Made by a program: the position numbers and the translations under genes. Shown here one piece after another: positions 33,824-42,198 of a DNA stretch of 46,005 nucleotides. Position 1 is the first letter of the stretch. The number at the start of each line of letters is the position of its first letter. The notes beneath the pieces were generated by a model. It was not told where the DNA came from and did no database searches. It saw only the letters and a program-made list of their open reading frames with translations. This DNA comes from Bacteroidetes bacterium UBA1947 (lineage in GTDB: Bacteria > Bacteroidota > Bacteroidia > Chitinophagales > Chitinophagaceae): positions 1-46,005 of the forward strand of contig DDET01000026.1 in the NCBI GenBank assembly GCA_002336915.1, read 5' to 3'.

Positions 33824-35236
33824 CTAACGAATATAGCCCAATATCTTCAGCATACTCTGGTAGGTTTGCTCTTTGGCATAGAGCCAGTCTTCCATTTTGC
33901 CGTTCTTATCTATCTCTACTACTACGTGCTTGGGCGAAGGTATCATACAGTGCTTGATGCCGCCATAGCCCGCTAGCTGGTCCTGGTAAGCACCGGTATG
34001 AAAGAAACCAATGTATAGCGGCTCGGCACCTTTCTCTTTCTCCAGTTTGGGCAGGAATACCGCGTTGATATGCTCTTCGGAAGTATAGAAATCGTGGCTG
34101 TCGCAGGTAAGGCCGCCAAGGTGCACCTCCTGGTATTCTTTATCCCATTTATTGATAGGCAGCATCAGGAATTTCTCCCCAATACCCCAGGTGTCCGGCA
34201 GTGTAGTGATGAAGGAGCTATCGATCATATACCAAATCTCTCGGTCGTTCTGCATCTTGTCATCCAGCACGCTGTATATCACCGCACCAGATTCGCCAAC
34301 TGTAAATGAGCCAAACTCTGTATAAATGTCAGGTACATCTACCTTATTGCGTTTGCAAACTTTCTTAATGGTCGATACTATTTCGTTGACCATATAATTA
34401 TAATCGTAATCGAAACCCAATGAGTGCTTGATAGGCAATCCGCCGCCTATGTTCAGGCCTTCCAGTTCGGGGCATATCTTCTTTAGCTGGCAATACAGGT
34501 TCAGCACCTTGTTCAGCTCACTCCAGTAATACACGTCATCCTTTATGCCTTTGTTCATAAAGAAGTGCAGCATCTTCAGGTTGAATTTATTACTGCCCTT
34601 TATCTTGTCAACATAGAACTCCAGTATATCACGGCTGCGAATACCAAGCCTCGACGTATAAAAATCGAAAGTGGGTTCTTCCTCGGTCGCTATACGCAGG
34701 CCAATGTTTACCGGGTCTTTAGAACGGATGAGGCGTTTGTAATCCTCAAACTCATTCGTGTTATCCAGCACCGGTATTACGTTCTTAAAGCCGTCATTGA
34801 TCAGGCGGGCTATACTGCGGGTGTAGGCTTTTGTCTTAAAGCCATTGCAGATGATGTAAGTATCCTTGGTGATCTTACGCCTCCTGTACAGCTGCTTCAC
34901 TATCTCGATATCATAGGCAAAGGACGTTTCCAGGTGCACACCGTGCTTCAGTGTCTCCTCGACTATAAAAGAGAAATGCGAGCTTTTGGTACAATAGCAG
35001 TACACATACTTGCCATCGTATCTATGCTTTTTGATAGCGTCGTTGAACATCTTTTTGGCCTTAGCTACCTGCATCCCTATCTTGGGCAGGTAGGTAAGCT
35101 TAAAAGGCGTACCATACTTTTCTATCAAAGCTTTAATATCCACCCCGTTAAACTCGAGGTAGTTATCATTTACATCAAAACCTTCCTGTGGAAAGTGAAA
35201 CGTCTGGTGGACGAGATCCTTGTATGTATTATCCAT
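33824..35236 (-). CDS. Arginine-decarboxylase-like PLP enzyme (short form)
   Basis: A 470-residue fold-type III decarboxylase. Lys84 in YCYCTKSSHFS is the PLP lysine, LNIGGGLPIKHS is the glycine-rich phosphate-binding loop, and GGLTCDSHDF holds the Cys and Asp of the second active-site half. It is shorter than the biosynthetic arginine decarboxylase SpeA (about 630-660 residues) and lacks its helical insertions. It probably makes agmatine from arginine for polyamine synthesis; ornithine, lysine or diaminopimelate activity cannot be excluded. No agmatinase or deiminase gene is in the window. Confidence 0.8.
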   Translation of the reverse strand: MDNTYKDLVHQTFHFPQEGFDVNDNYLEFNGVDIKALIEKYGTPFKLTYLPKIGMQVAKAKKMFNDAIKKHRYDGKYVYCYCTKSSHFSFIVEETLKHGVHLETSFAYDIEIVKQLYRRRKITKDTYIICNGFKTKAYTRSIARLINDGFKNVIPVLDNTNEFEDYKRLIRSKDPVNIGLRIATEEEPTFDFYTSRLGIRSRDILEFYVDKIKGSNKFNLKMLHFFMNKGIKDDVYYWSELNKVLNLYCQLKKICPELEGLNIGGGLPIKHSLGFDYDYNYMVNEIVSTIKKVCKRNKVDVPDIYTEFGSFTVGESGAVIYSVLDDKMQNDREIWYMIDSSFITTLPDTWGIGEKFLMLPINKWDKEYQEVHLGGLTCDSHDFYTSEEHINAVFLPKLEKEKGAEPLYIGFFHTGAYQDQLAGYGGIKHCMIPSPKHVVVEIDKNGKMEDWLYAKEQTYQSMLKILGYIR

Positions 35237-35384
35237 TTACGTATTGACGAGGCGAAAAAGTCAACGATAAATTATGTATTTATAAAAAGCATACAAAAGT
35301 AGTTATTAGATTTAATGGAAAGTCATTTTTTTTCCGCAAAGCCTGTTAAATATTTCCACTGGTATCGCAGAGTTTAGTATAAGT

Positions 35385-36317
35385 TTGCCCGTAATTTCCG
35401 ACCCATTGAAAAAAGCGCTCATCCAGATACATATTGCCGTGGTACTGTGGGGTTTCACAGGAGTGCTGGGCCGTGCTATTACGCTGGGGGCGCCCATGCT
35501 GGTATGGTACAGGATGTTGCTTACGGCCCTGTTCATAGCGGTAATTATCTCCTACCGCAAACAATGGGTACGCATAGCCCGCCGCGACATATGGCAACTG
35601 GCACTAATAGGCAGCCTGATGGGCCTGCACTGGGTGGCATTTTACGGGGCCATTAAATTTGCCAATACATCCATCGCCCTTGTCTGCCTGTCCACTGCCA
35701 GCATCTTCACCTCGCTGTTGGACCCAATAGTGAATAAGGGTAAGTACGACATAAAGGAATTATTGCTCGGCCTGCTTGCTCTGACAGGGGTATATTTCAT
35801 CTACCGCTTCCAGCAAACCTTCGGCATAGGCATTGCCTTCGGGGTCACAGCCGCCATCCTCAGCTCTGTATTCACGGTGCTCAATAAACGCATCGCCAAT
35901 AAGTACCCCACGCGCCCCATGGTATTCTACGAGATGGGTGCAGGCTGGCTCTTCATCACTTTACTAATGCCTTTGCAAATGATCTACGAGCCTGCAACGG
36001 TACTTGTGCCCCAGGGTATGGACTGGATATGGCTGGTGATCCTAAGCCTCTGCTGCACGGTATGGGCGCAGAGCCTTGCTTTAAGCGCATTGAAGTATAT
36101 CAGCTCCTTCACGGCTACACTAAGCGTGAACCTGGAACCGGTCTACGGGATATTGCTGGCCTTTCTCTTTTACCATGAGAACAAGCAATTGGAAAGCGGC
36201 TTTTTCATAGGCATGGCCTTTATCTGCTTATCTGTATTGCTACAAATGCTCCGCATGATCCGGCCGAAGGACGCATCGGCAGGGTATATACGCGAGAAGG
36301 GTGGTATGGGTGATTGA
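35385..36317 (+). CDS. EamA-family transporter (DMT superfamily)
   Basis: A 310-residue protein with about ten hydrophobic segments in two EamA repeats (first about 10-140, second about 150-290). The second repeat has ALSALKYISSFTATLSVNLEPVYGILLAFLF, typical of drug/metabolite exporters. No in-frame ATG precedes the first membrane segment, so translation probably starts at TTG 35385. Substrate is unknown; members export amino acids, nucleotides or other metabolites. The gene ends 42 bases before the REP array of the second RAYT. Confidence 0.85.
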   Translation: MPVISDPLKKALIQIHIAVVLWGFTGVLGRAITLGAPMLVWYRMLLTALFIAVIISYRKQWVRIARRDIWQLALIGSLMGLHWVAFYGAIKFANTSIALVCLSTASIFTSLLDPIVNKGKYDIKELLLGLLALTGVYFIYRFQQTFGIGIAFGVTAAILSSVFTVLNKRIANKYPTRPMVFYEMGAGWLFITLLMPLQMIYEPATVLVPQGMDWIWLVILSLCCTVWAQSLALSALKYISSFTATLSVNLEPVYGILLAFLFYHENKQLESGFFIGMAFICLSVLLQMLRMIRPKDASAGYIREKGGMGD

Positions 36318-36358
36318 TATTGTTTTGTCGAAAAAAGCTTTCTAATTGGCCATGGCTG

Positions 36359-36554
36359 GTCCCGTTAGGGACGATATATCGGTAGTAAGAAAGAGGTTCC
36401 CAATCTTATCAGTCCCGTTAGGGACGATATATCGGTAGTAAGAAAGAGGTCCCCAATCTTATCAGTCCCGTTAGGGACGAAATATCGGTAGCCCGTTAGG
36501 GACGCCATATCGGTAGAAAAATAATTTTTGTAAATTGGCTAGTCCCTTAGGGAC
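36359..36554 (+). repeat. REP array, five direct copies, 53-base period
   Basis: Each copy is a hairpin GTCCC-GTTA-GGGAC followed by the tail GATATATCGGTAG or a close variant. Copies begin at 36359, 36412, 36465, 36491 (lacking the leading GT) and 36542 (GTCCCTTAGGGAC, tail GAAATATCGATCG). The first three are exactly 53 bases apart with nearly identical intervening sequence, which shows recent tandem duplication. The array lies immediately upstream of the RAYT gene. Confidence 0.9.
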
Positions 36555-36588
36555 GAAATATCGATCGTACGCAGGGTGCTAAATGTAG

Positions 36589-37059
36589 ATGACTATGCCA
36601 AACACCTATACGCAAATCCATATTCAGGCAGTGTTTGCCGTAAAAAACCGTGAGTGTATTATCTCTCCACGGTGGAAAGACGAGCTATATAAATATATAA
36701 CCGGGATCGTTCAGGGTAATGGACACAAACTGCTTGCCATAAACGGGATGCCTGACCATGTGCATATTTTCTTTGGAATGAAACCCACGCAGTCCTTGTC
36801 AGACTTGTTGCAGGATATTAAAGGCAATTCGTCTAAATGGATAAATGAGAAAAAATTCACACAAGGAAAATTCTCCTGGCAAGAGGGCTATGGGGCATTC
36901 TCCTACGGAAAATCGCAGATTTCAAAGGTCATTGATTACATCGAAAGGCAAGAGGAACATCATAGTAAAAAGACCTTTATCGAGGAATATACCGGGTTTT
37001 TAGATGCATTTGGGGTGGCATATGATGAGCGGTATATTTTTAAGGCTGTGGAATATTGA
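36589..37059 (+). CDS. IS200-like REP-associated tyrosine transposase (RAYT)
   Basis: A 156-residue Y1 transposase. The HUH motif is His-Val-His at 57-59 (DHVHIFFGM), and the likely catalytic Tyr117 lies in IDYIERQEEHH. WQEGYGAFSYG (97-107) is the RAYT-type segment. It sits between five direct REP copies upstream and two inverted copies downstream, the expected arrangement for a domesticated or slowly mobile RAYT. It is diverged from the RAYT at 94-537, and its REP hairpins are a different sequence. An ATG two codons in is equally possible as the start. Confidence 0.93.
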   Translation: MTMPNTYTQIHIQAVFAVKNRECIISPRWKDELYKYITGIVQGNGHKLLAINGMPDHVHIFFGMKPTQSLSDLLQDIKGNSSKWINEKKFTQGKFSWQEGYGAFSYGKSQISKVIDYIERQEEHHSKKTFIEEYTGFLDAFGVAYDERYIFKAVEY

Positions 37060-37073
37060 TTTGGAAATATGTC

Positions 37074-37135
37074 GTCCCTAGGGGACTATCAGCTTAAACC
37101 ATTACATTTCTACCGATATTATGTCCCTAAGGGAC
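37074..37135 (-). repeat. Inverted REP copies downstream of the RAYT
   Basis: GTCCCTAGGGGAC (37074-37086) and the fuller copy at 37110-37135, which reads CTACCGATATTATG and then GTCCCTAAGGGAC. On the minus strand the second copy has the same hairpin-tail order as those at 36359-36554, so the RAYT gene is bracketed by inverted REPs. Confidence 0.85.
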
Positions 37136-37245
37136 TGCAGACAAGATGTGCCATCTTGAATTTTCTGCCAATATTAGCTGCGTCGAAACTTTAACTTTGT
37201 CCATTAAAGACAGGAATGATGATATTTTTATGATTTCGACATCTT

Positions 37246-37279
37246 TTTGTACCTTAAACCTCCCAAGCTATTACCTTTG
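37246..37279 (+). promoter_or_regulatory. Bacteroidota promoter for the E1 dehydrogenase
   Basis: TTTG (37246-37249) and TACCTTTG (37272-37279) are separated by 22 bases, matching the TTTG / TAnnTTTG consensus. Predicted transcription start is near 37286, 23 bases before the ATG. Confidence 0.7.
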
Positions 37280-37308
37280 TACTAATTGATATTATAGCGA
37301 TTTAATTT

Positions 37309-39705
37309 ATGTTGCAGCAAGCTACAACCACACAAGAAGCGAGGCTATCGTTCGAGGAATTTAAGCAGGAAGTGCTGGAAGACTACCATATGGCAGTCGC
37401 CAGTCGTGAAGCCAGCCTGATGGGCCGCCGCGAGGTACTCACCGGCAAGGCCAAGTTTGGCATCTTTGGCGATGGCAAGGAGCTGGCTCAGATAGCTGCT
37501 GCCAAATGCTTTAAACCCGGCGATATACGCGCGGGTTATTACCGCGATCAAACCTTCATGTTCGCAACGGGCATGAGCGATATAGAAAAATTCTTCTCAC
37601 AGCTTTATGCCAACCCCGATGTGGCTAGCGAACCTTCCACCGCAGGGCGCATGATGAACGGGCACTACGGTACCCGCTGGCTGGATGAGCATGGTGATTG
37701 GAAAGACCTTACAAAAGGTCCCCAGTCATCGAGCGACATTTCGCCCACTGCCGGGCAAATGGTGCGTGCCTTAGGATTGGCATTCGCATCCAAGATGTTC
37801 CGCAATGTGCAGGAGCTGCAGCACGGTTTCGAGAAGTTTTCAGACAAAGGCAACGAAGTAATATTCTGCACCATAGGCGATGCCTCTACATCCGAAGGGC
37901 TGTTTTGGGAAAGCGTAAATGCCGCAGGCGTATTACAGGTGCCATTGGCCATATTTATCTGGGACGATGGTTACGGCATCTCCGTACCGCGCAAGTACCA
38001 GACCACCAAAAGCTCCATATCGGAAGCGCTGGCAGGTATGCAGTGGAACGAACGTAAAGGCGGCATAAACATTTACACTGCCAAAGGCTGGGATTATGCA
38101 GGCCTTGTGGAAACAATAAACAGGGGCATAGACCGTGTGCGCGAAACGCATATACCGGCTATATTCCACATACAGGAAGTCACACAGCCGCAGGGCCACT
38201 CCACATCGGGCTCGCATGAGCGTTACAAGACCAGGGAGCGCCTGGACTGGGAAAAAGAAATGGACTGTGTTACCCGCATGCGCGAGTTCATAGTAGCCAA
38301 CGAGATAGCAGGCGAGGCCGAAGTGAACGAAATAGAAGAGCGCGCTAAGGAAGAAGCGCGTGCTGCAAAACAGCGTGCATGGGAAGCATTCATAAGCCCT
38401 ATCCGCGAGCAGGTACAGCAGGCGGGCACCATGTGCAACCAGGTAGTGTATGAAGGCGGCGAGCATGCTGCAACCATAGGTACAATAGTACAGGAACTGA
38501 ATGCAATTAAGGAGCCCATACGCAAAGACGTGATGCAGGCAGTACGCAAAGTGCTGCACCTGGCAACCGGCGACTCAGACGCTGTGCGTGCACTACGCAA
38601 TTTTTATGACTACCTAAAACAGGACAATAAAGATAAATTCTCATCGCACCTGCACTCGGAATCGAGGCACAGTGCTATGAAGGTGACCGAGGTACCTGCT
38701 ATGTACATACCCGATGCGCCCAGCGTGAACGGATATGAAGTGCTGAACAAATTCTTCGACCATACATTTGGTACCAACCCCGCAGTATTTGCTTTCGGTG
38801 AGGACCTTGGCAAGATAGGCGATGTGAACCAGGGCTTTGCAGGCCTGCAGGAAAAGTATGGCGAGCTGCGTATATTCGATACAGGCATACGAGAAGCGTC
38901 TATCATAGGGCAGGGTATAGGAATGGCCATGCGTGGCCTGCGCCCCATAGCCGAGATACAATATTTAGATTACCTGCTTTACGCACTGCAGCCCCTCAGC
39001 GATGATGTGGCCACGTTGCAATACCGCACACGCGGCGGACAGAAATGCCCGCTCATAGTGCGCACACGCGGCCACAGGCTCGAGGGCATATGGCATAGCG
39101 GTTCGCCCATGGGCATGATCATCAACAGCATTCGCGGTATGTACTTATGTGTGCCCCGCAATATGACCCAGGCTGTCGGTATGTACAATACCCTGCTGCA
39201 AAGCGATGAGCCCGGCATAGTGGTGGAGTGCCTGAACGGTTATCGCCTCAAGGAGCAATTGCCATCTAACCTTGGGCGCTATACAGTGCCATTTGGTATA
39301 CCCGAAGTAATACGCGAGGGTAGCGATATAACCATCGTTTCATACGGTTCTACATTGCGTGTAATAGAAGAGGCCATTGTAAACTATCTTGAACCGCAGG
39401 GCATATCCTGCGAGGTGATAGATGTACGTACGCTGCTGCCTTTCGATGTCAACCATATGATCGTTGAATCATTAAAGAAGACCAACCGCATTGTGTTTGT
39501 AGATGAGGACGTGCCCGGCGGAGCAAGTGCATATATGTTCCAGCAGGTGATGGAGCACCAGGGCGGTTTCCGATGGCTCGATGTTACACCACGCACCATA
39601 AGCGCACAGGCACACCGCCCCGCATATGCTACCGATGGCGACTACTTCTCAAAACCAAATGCGGAAGATATAGCACAGGTGATCGAGGAGATGATGAGTG
39701 AGTAA
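37309..39705 (+). CDS. Fused E1 alpha-beta 2-oxoacid dehydrogenase
   Basis: A 798-residue fusion of the two E1 subunits of a branched-chain-type 2-oxoacid dehydrogenase. The alpha part (about 1-440) has the thiamine-diphosphate motif starting GDASTSEG at 190-197. The beta part (about 457-798) contains FGEDLGKIGDVNQGFAGLQEKYG, IREASIIGQGIGMAMRGLRP and a C-terminal transketolase-like domain (DVRTLLPFD, VDEDVPGGASAYM). The enzyme decarboxylates a 2-oxoacid, probably from valine, leucine or isoleucine, and passes the acyl group to an E2 not encoded in this window. The promoter is close to consensus and a terminator follows. Confidence 0.9.
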   Translation: MLQQATTTQEARLSFEEFKQEVLEDYHMAVASREASLMGRREVLTGKAKFGIFGDGKELAQIAAAKCFKPGDIRAGYYRDQTFMFATGMSDIEKFFSQLYANPDVASEPSTAGRMMNGHYGTRWLDEHGDWKDLTKGPQSSSDISPTAGQMVRALGLAFASKMFRNVQELQHGFEKFSDKGNEVIFCTIGDASTSEGLFWESVNAAGVLQVPLAIFIWDDGYGISVPRKYQTTKSSISEALAGMQWNERKGGINIYTAKGWDYAGLVETINRGIDRVRETHIPAIFHIQEVTQPQGHSTSGSHERYKTRERLDWEKEMDCVTRMREFIVANEIAGEAEVNEIEERAKEEARAAKQRAWEAFISPIREQVQQAGTMCNQVVYEGGEHAATIGTIVQELNAIKEPIRKDVMQAVRKVLHLATGDSDAVRALRNFYDYLKQDNKDKFSSHLHSESRHSAMKVTEVPAMYIPDAPSVNGYEVLNKFFDHTFGTNPAVFAFGEDLGKIGDVNQGFAGLQEKYGELRIFDTGIREASIIGQGIGMAMRGLRPIAEIQYLDYLLYALQPLSDDVATLQYRTRGGQKCPLIVRTRGHRLEGIWHSGSPMGMIINSIRGMYLCVPRNMTQAVGMYNTLLQSDEPGIVVECLNGYRLKEQLPSNLGRYTVPFGIPEVIREGSDITIVSYGSTLRVIEEAIVNYLEPQGISCEVIDVRTLLPFDVNHMIVESLKKTNRIVFVDEDVPGGASAYMFQQVMEHQGGFRWLDVTPRTISAQAHRPAYATDGDYFSKPNAEDIAQVIEEMMSE

Positions 39706-39728
39706 ACTTAGTTGGCAATATACTTGTG

Positions 39729-39754
39729 AAAAGCCCCGAGAGGGGCTTTTTTTT
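39729..39754 (+). terminator. Intrinsic terminator after the E1 gene
   Basis: AAAAGCCCC (39729-39737) pairs with GGGGCTTTT (39742-39750) around GAGA and is followed by TTTT. Confidence 0.9.
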
Positions 39755-39812
39755 AATGTAACTAACCCTCATTGCCAGAAGCCAGAGCCTTTGTGCCTAG
39801 CTGCGCCAGCCT

Positions 39813-40139
39813 GTCCCGATGTATATCGGGAAAGCAATCTTCCCCTGAAAATATTTGTTCCGCTGAAGAGTATTATATGGATAGAGCCGGATAATGTCCC
39901 GGAGGGACTACCGCTTTGTAGCCAGCAGAAATTATTACAACGCACATTGCCCCTGAGGGGCTACCCCCTGTACTGTGCAAGGGTTTGTTCGTTCTCCGGC
40001 GGATGTTGGTCAACATTTCCCGCATCACGTAGAGACGCAAGATCTTGTGTCTCTACTCGCGTAGGATCAGAACACAGTCCTTAATGCACCCACTGGCACG
40101 AGTTTGTAGCGAAGCCTTTGGGTCGGCAAACTCGTGTCC
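39813..40139. repeat. Cluster of unrelated palindromic repeats
   Basis: No gene is present in 39706-40267. The stretch holds a palindrome CCCGATGTATATCGGG within GTCCCGATG...AAAGCAATCT (39813-39840; a second copy is at 40942-40970). It also holds the GTCCCGGAGGGAC-type element (39894-39921; identical to the right arm at 28138-28165), TGCCCCTGAGGGGC (about 39949), a 28-base near-perfect palindrome starting GTAGAGAC (40029-40056), and a CACGAGTTTG/CAAACTCGTG hairpin (40097-40106 with 40127-40136). Confidence 0.8.
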
Positions 40140-40267
40140 GGTTAATTCGGCCGGTGTGCAACCGGAATTCTTCCTTCCTCAGCTAAATAAAACTTCGAAC
40201 ATCTGTTATCTGTACACTGTTCACTGTTATCTGAAAAACCAATGTGTCTAGCGTGTGGATATGATTA

Positions 40268-40300
40268 TTTGTATCGCATTTATTCCCCAATGTACCTTTG
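40268..40300 (+). promoter_or_regulatory. Bacteroidota promoter for the HTH protein
   Basis: TTTG (40268-40271) and TACCTTTG (40293-40300) are 21 bases apart, an exact match to the consensus. The 75-base leader contains a CTCCC-TTTA-GGGAG hairpin at 40348-40361. Confidence 0.7.
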
Positions 40301-40382
40301 TGCCGCTAAAGACCCATTCGTGGGTTATCTCTAAACATCCCGATGCACTCCCTTTAGGGAGCCGGAGGGTAAAACTATCATT

Positions 40383-41363
40383 ATGAAGCCATACGACAAG
40401 GCCTACAACCTCTTTTTCAACTCCAACCTTACCCAGCAGCAAATAGCGGAGCAAGCAGGCGTTAGCCCCCGTACCATTTACGAATGGATGAAGAACGGCA
40501 ACTGGAAGACCCTCAAAGCCACTTCGCGCCTCATGCCTGCGCAGATAGTCGATGATCTGTACAACCATATCTCGCACCTCAACTACAAAATAAAGTCCCG
40601 CGATTTCGAGGAACGATATCCATCGAAGGAAGAAGCCGAGACATTGCGCAAGCTCATTTCGTCCATACCCAAAGTAAAGCTCAACGTCTCCAAAGGCGAA
40701 AGCGCGCAGTCCATGATGAACTTTGTAAGCTGGCTGCAACATCACAATAACGATGCGGCTATATACGTAGCACAGTACGTCGACGATTACCTCCATGCCG
40801 ATCGGAAGCAAGGCATGGACCCCTACGAATTCGAATACGATGCCGACCAATACTACAACCCCGCCGACTTCCCCAATCGAAACACGGTAACGTTCCACGA
40901 GCAGACCATGACTCAATACGCATCATTGCGAGGTACAGCCCGTCCCGATGACATATCGGGAAAGCAATCTCACGACGACACAGAAGCAGAGCCCGGTGCG
41001 CAGCAAGACGCTCCTTCCTTGTTTTTAGGGAAAGCCTGTCCCGAACATCGTGACAACAACTCCCTCTCCTTCGGAGAGGGCCGGGGTGAGGCCCCACTCG
41101 TGCCGGAAAAACAGGAACCACACCAGCAGAAAACTGGAACCAAATCGGAAGCGCTATCCACATCGCCCAATACCCCCAAACCTCTTGAAAATCAAAACAC
41201 TAAGCTAAACATATCCACACAAACCACTTCCGAAACCAAAGATCAGAAGATCGGAAGTGCAGAAAGTTCACCGCAGCCGAATGTAATAGACTTAGACATT
41301 CAAGCCGTATTCAACTCATGGAAAAAACTAGCAGAAAAAGGACGAAGAAAAAGAAGGTATTAA
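40383..41363 (+). CDS. HTH protein with repeat-derived insertions in its C-terminal half
   Basis: A 326-residue protein. The N-terminal part has an HTH (about 16-39, LTQQQIAEQAGVSPRTIYEW) of the type found in phage terminase small subunits and transposase-like regulators. A helical region follows, then a disordered Ser/Pro/Gln-rich C-terminal half and a basic end (KGRRKRRY). Two genomic repeats are translated in frame: PDDISGKQS from the palindrome at 40942-40970, and NNSLSFGEGRGEA from the CCCTCTCC-TTC-GGAGAGGG element at 41062-41093. The frame stays open through both. No terminase large subunit is nearby. Function unknown. It ends one base from the converging SDR gene. Confidence 0.65.
   Translation: MKPYDKAYNLFFNSNLTQQQIAEQAGVSPRTIYEWMKNGNWKTLKATSRLMPAQIVDDLYNHISHLNYKIKSRDFEERYPSKEEAETLRKLISSIPKVKLNVSKGESAQSMMNFVSWLQHHNNDAAIYVAQYVDDYLHADRKQGMDPYEFEYDADQYYNPADFPNRNTVTFHEQTMTQYASLRGTARPDDISGKQSHDDTEAEPGAQQDAPSLFLGKACPEHRDNNSLSFGEGRGEAPLVPEKQEPHQQKTGTKSEALSTSPNTPKPLENQNTKLNISTQTTSETKDQKIGSAESSPQPNVIDLDIQAVFNSWKKLAEKGRRKRRY
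40942..40970 (+). repeat. Palindromic repeat inside the HTH gene
   Basis: This copy matches 39813-39840 (GTCCCGATG then ATATCGGG then AAAGCAATCT), differing only in the central bases. It is translated in frame as part of the C-terminal half of the HTH protein. Confidence 0.8.
41062..41093 (+). repeat. CCCTCTCC hairpin repeat inside the HTH gene
   Basis: CCCTCTCC (41062-41069) and GGAGAGGG (41073-41080) form an 8-bp stem, followed by GCCGGGGTGAGGCC-like sequence. I recall this element as widespread in Bacteroidota intergenic regions; here it is coding. Confidence 0.7.
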
Positions 41364-41364
41364 A

Positions 41365-42117
41365 TTACCTGGCCAGGTACCCGCCATCCACAGGATAGTA
41401 AGCGCCGGTCGCGAAAGATGCTTTGTCAGAGCTCAGCCAGAGCACCAGTTCAGCCACTTCCTGCGGAGTACCCAGGCGACCGCTGGCATGCATTGCAGCT
41501 ATCACCTTTTTTGTTGCTTCATCCATATTCCTTAGTAATGGAGTATCAATAAAGCCGGGCCCGACAGCATTGATGCGTATGCCTTTTGCTGAGTATTCAA
41601 GTGCAGCATTTTTAGTAAGGCCCAGCATGCCATGCTTCGACGCCACATAGGCTGCAGAGCCCGCAAAGCCTACCGCGCCCAGTATTGATGCCATATTTAC
41701 TATAGCACCACTACCTTGTTGCTCCATCACTGCCAGTTGGTACTTCATGCAGTAGAACACACTGCTCAGGTTCACGTTCATAACCTTATGCCATTCCTCT
41801 ATGCTCGTGTCAGCTATGTTATTTATCTCGCCGCCTATGCCCGCATTGTTACAGGCTATGTCCAGCCTGCCGTATTCGGCTACGGTCTTGCGCACCAGTG
41901 CAGCGCAGTCTCCATGCTTGCTCACGTCAGCTTGTACAAAGATGGTCTCGGCGTCCTTGTTCTGCAGCATTTGTAGTGTTTCGTTGCCTCGCTGTTCGCT
42001 TATGTCGCTTACTATCACTTTCGCACCATGTGCGGCATACAGCAATGCCACAGCTTGCCCTATGCCAGAGCCCGCCCCGGTCACTATAGCCACTTTACCT
42101 TGTAGTTCTTTATCCAT
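41365..42117 (-). CDS. Short-chain dehydrogenase/reductase
   Basis: A 250-residue classical SDR. The cofactor-binding TGAGSGIG is at 13-20, NNAG at 90-93, and the catalytic Ser144, Tyr157 and Lys161 (YVASK) are intact. The C terminus ATGAYYPVDGGY is typical. The Asp38 position (VSDIS) suggests a preference for NAD(H) over NADP(H). Substrate is unknown; similar sequences are annotated as glucose 1-dehydrogenases or 3-oxoacyl reductases. The gene is divergent from mnmH across 81 bases. Confidence 0.9.
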   Translation of the reverse strand: MDKELQGKVAIVTGAGSGIGQAVALLYAAHGAKVIVSDISEQRGNETLQMLQNKDAETIFVQADVSKHGDCAALVRKTVAEYGRLDIACNNAGIGGEINNIADTSIEEWHKVMNVNLSSVFYCMKYQLAVMEQQGSGAIVNMASILGAVGFAGSAAYVASKHGMLGLTKNAALEYSAKGIRINAVGPGFIDTPLLRNMDEATKKVIAAMHASGRLGTPQEVAELVLWLSSDKASFATGAYYPVDGGYLAR

Positions 42118-42198
42118 AATAAGGGCAATATCAGCTTTTTCTGCCTTTTTTCACAAACTATATAGCATTAACATTTCGTATCTTTTCAGCCGTTTATA

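Noticed and set aside
36359..36510. Possible CRISPR array (regular 53-base spacing)
   Set aside because: The sequence between hairpins is also nearly identical, so there are no unique spacers; there are no cas genes; the units are REP hairpins next to a RAYT.
39698..40251. Two plus-strand open frames after the E1 gene
   Set aside because: They run through a terminator and several palindromic repeats, have no family resemblance and overlap each other.
40383..41363. Prophage remnant based on the terminase-like HTH
   Set aside because: No terminase large subunit, portal, capsid or integrase gene is in the window.
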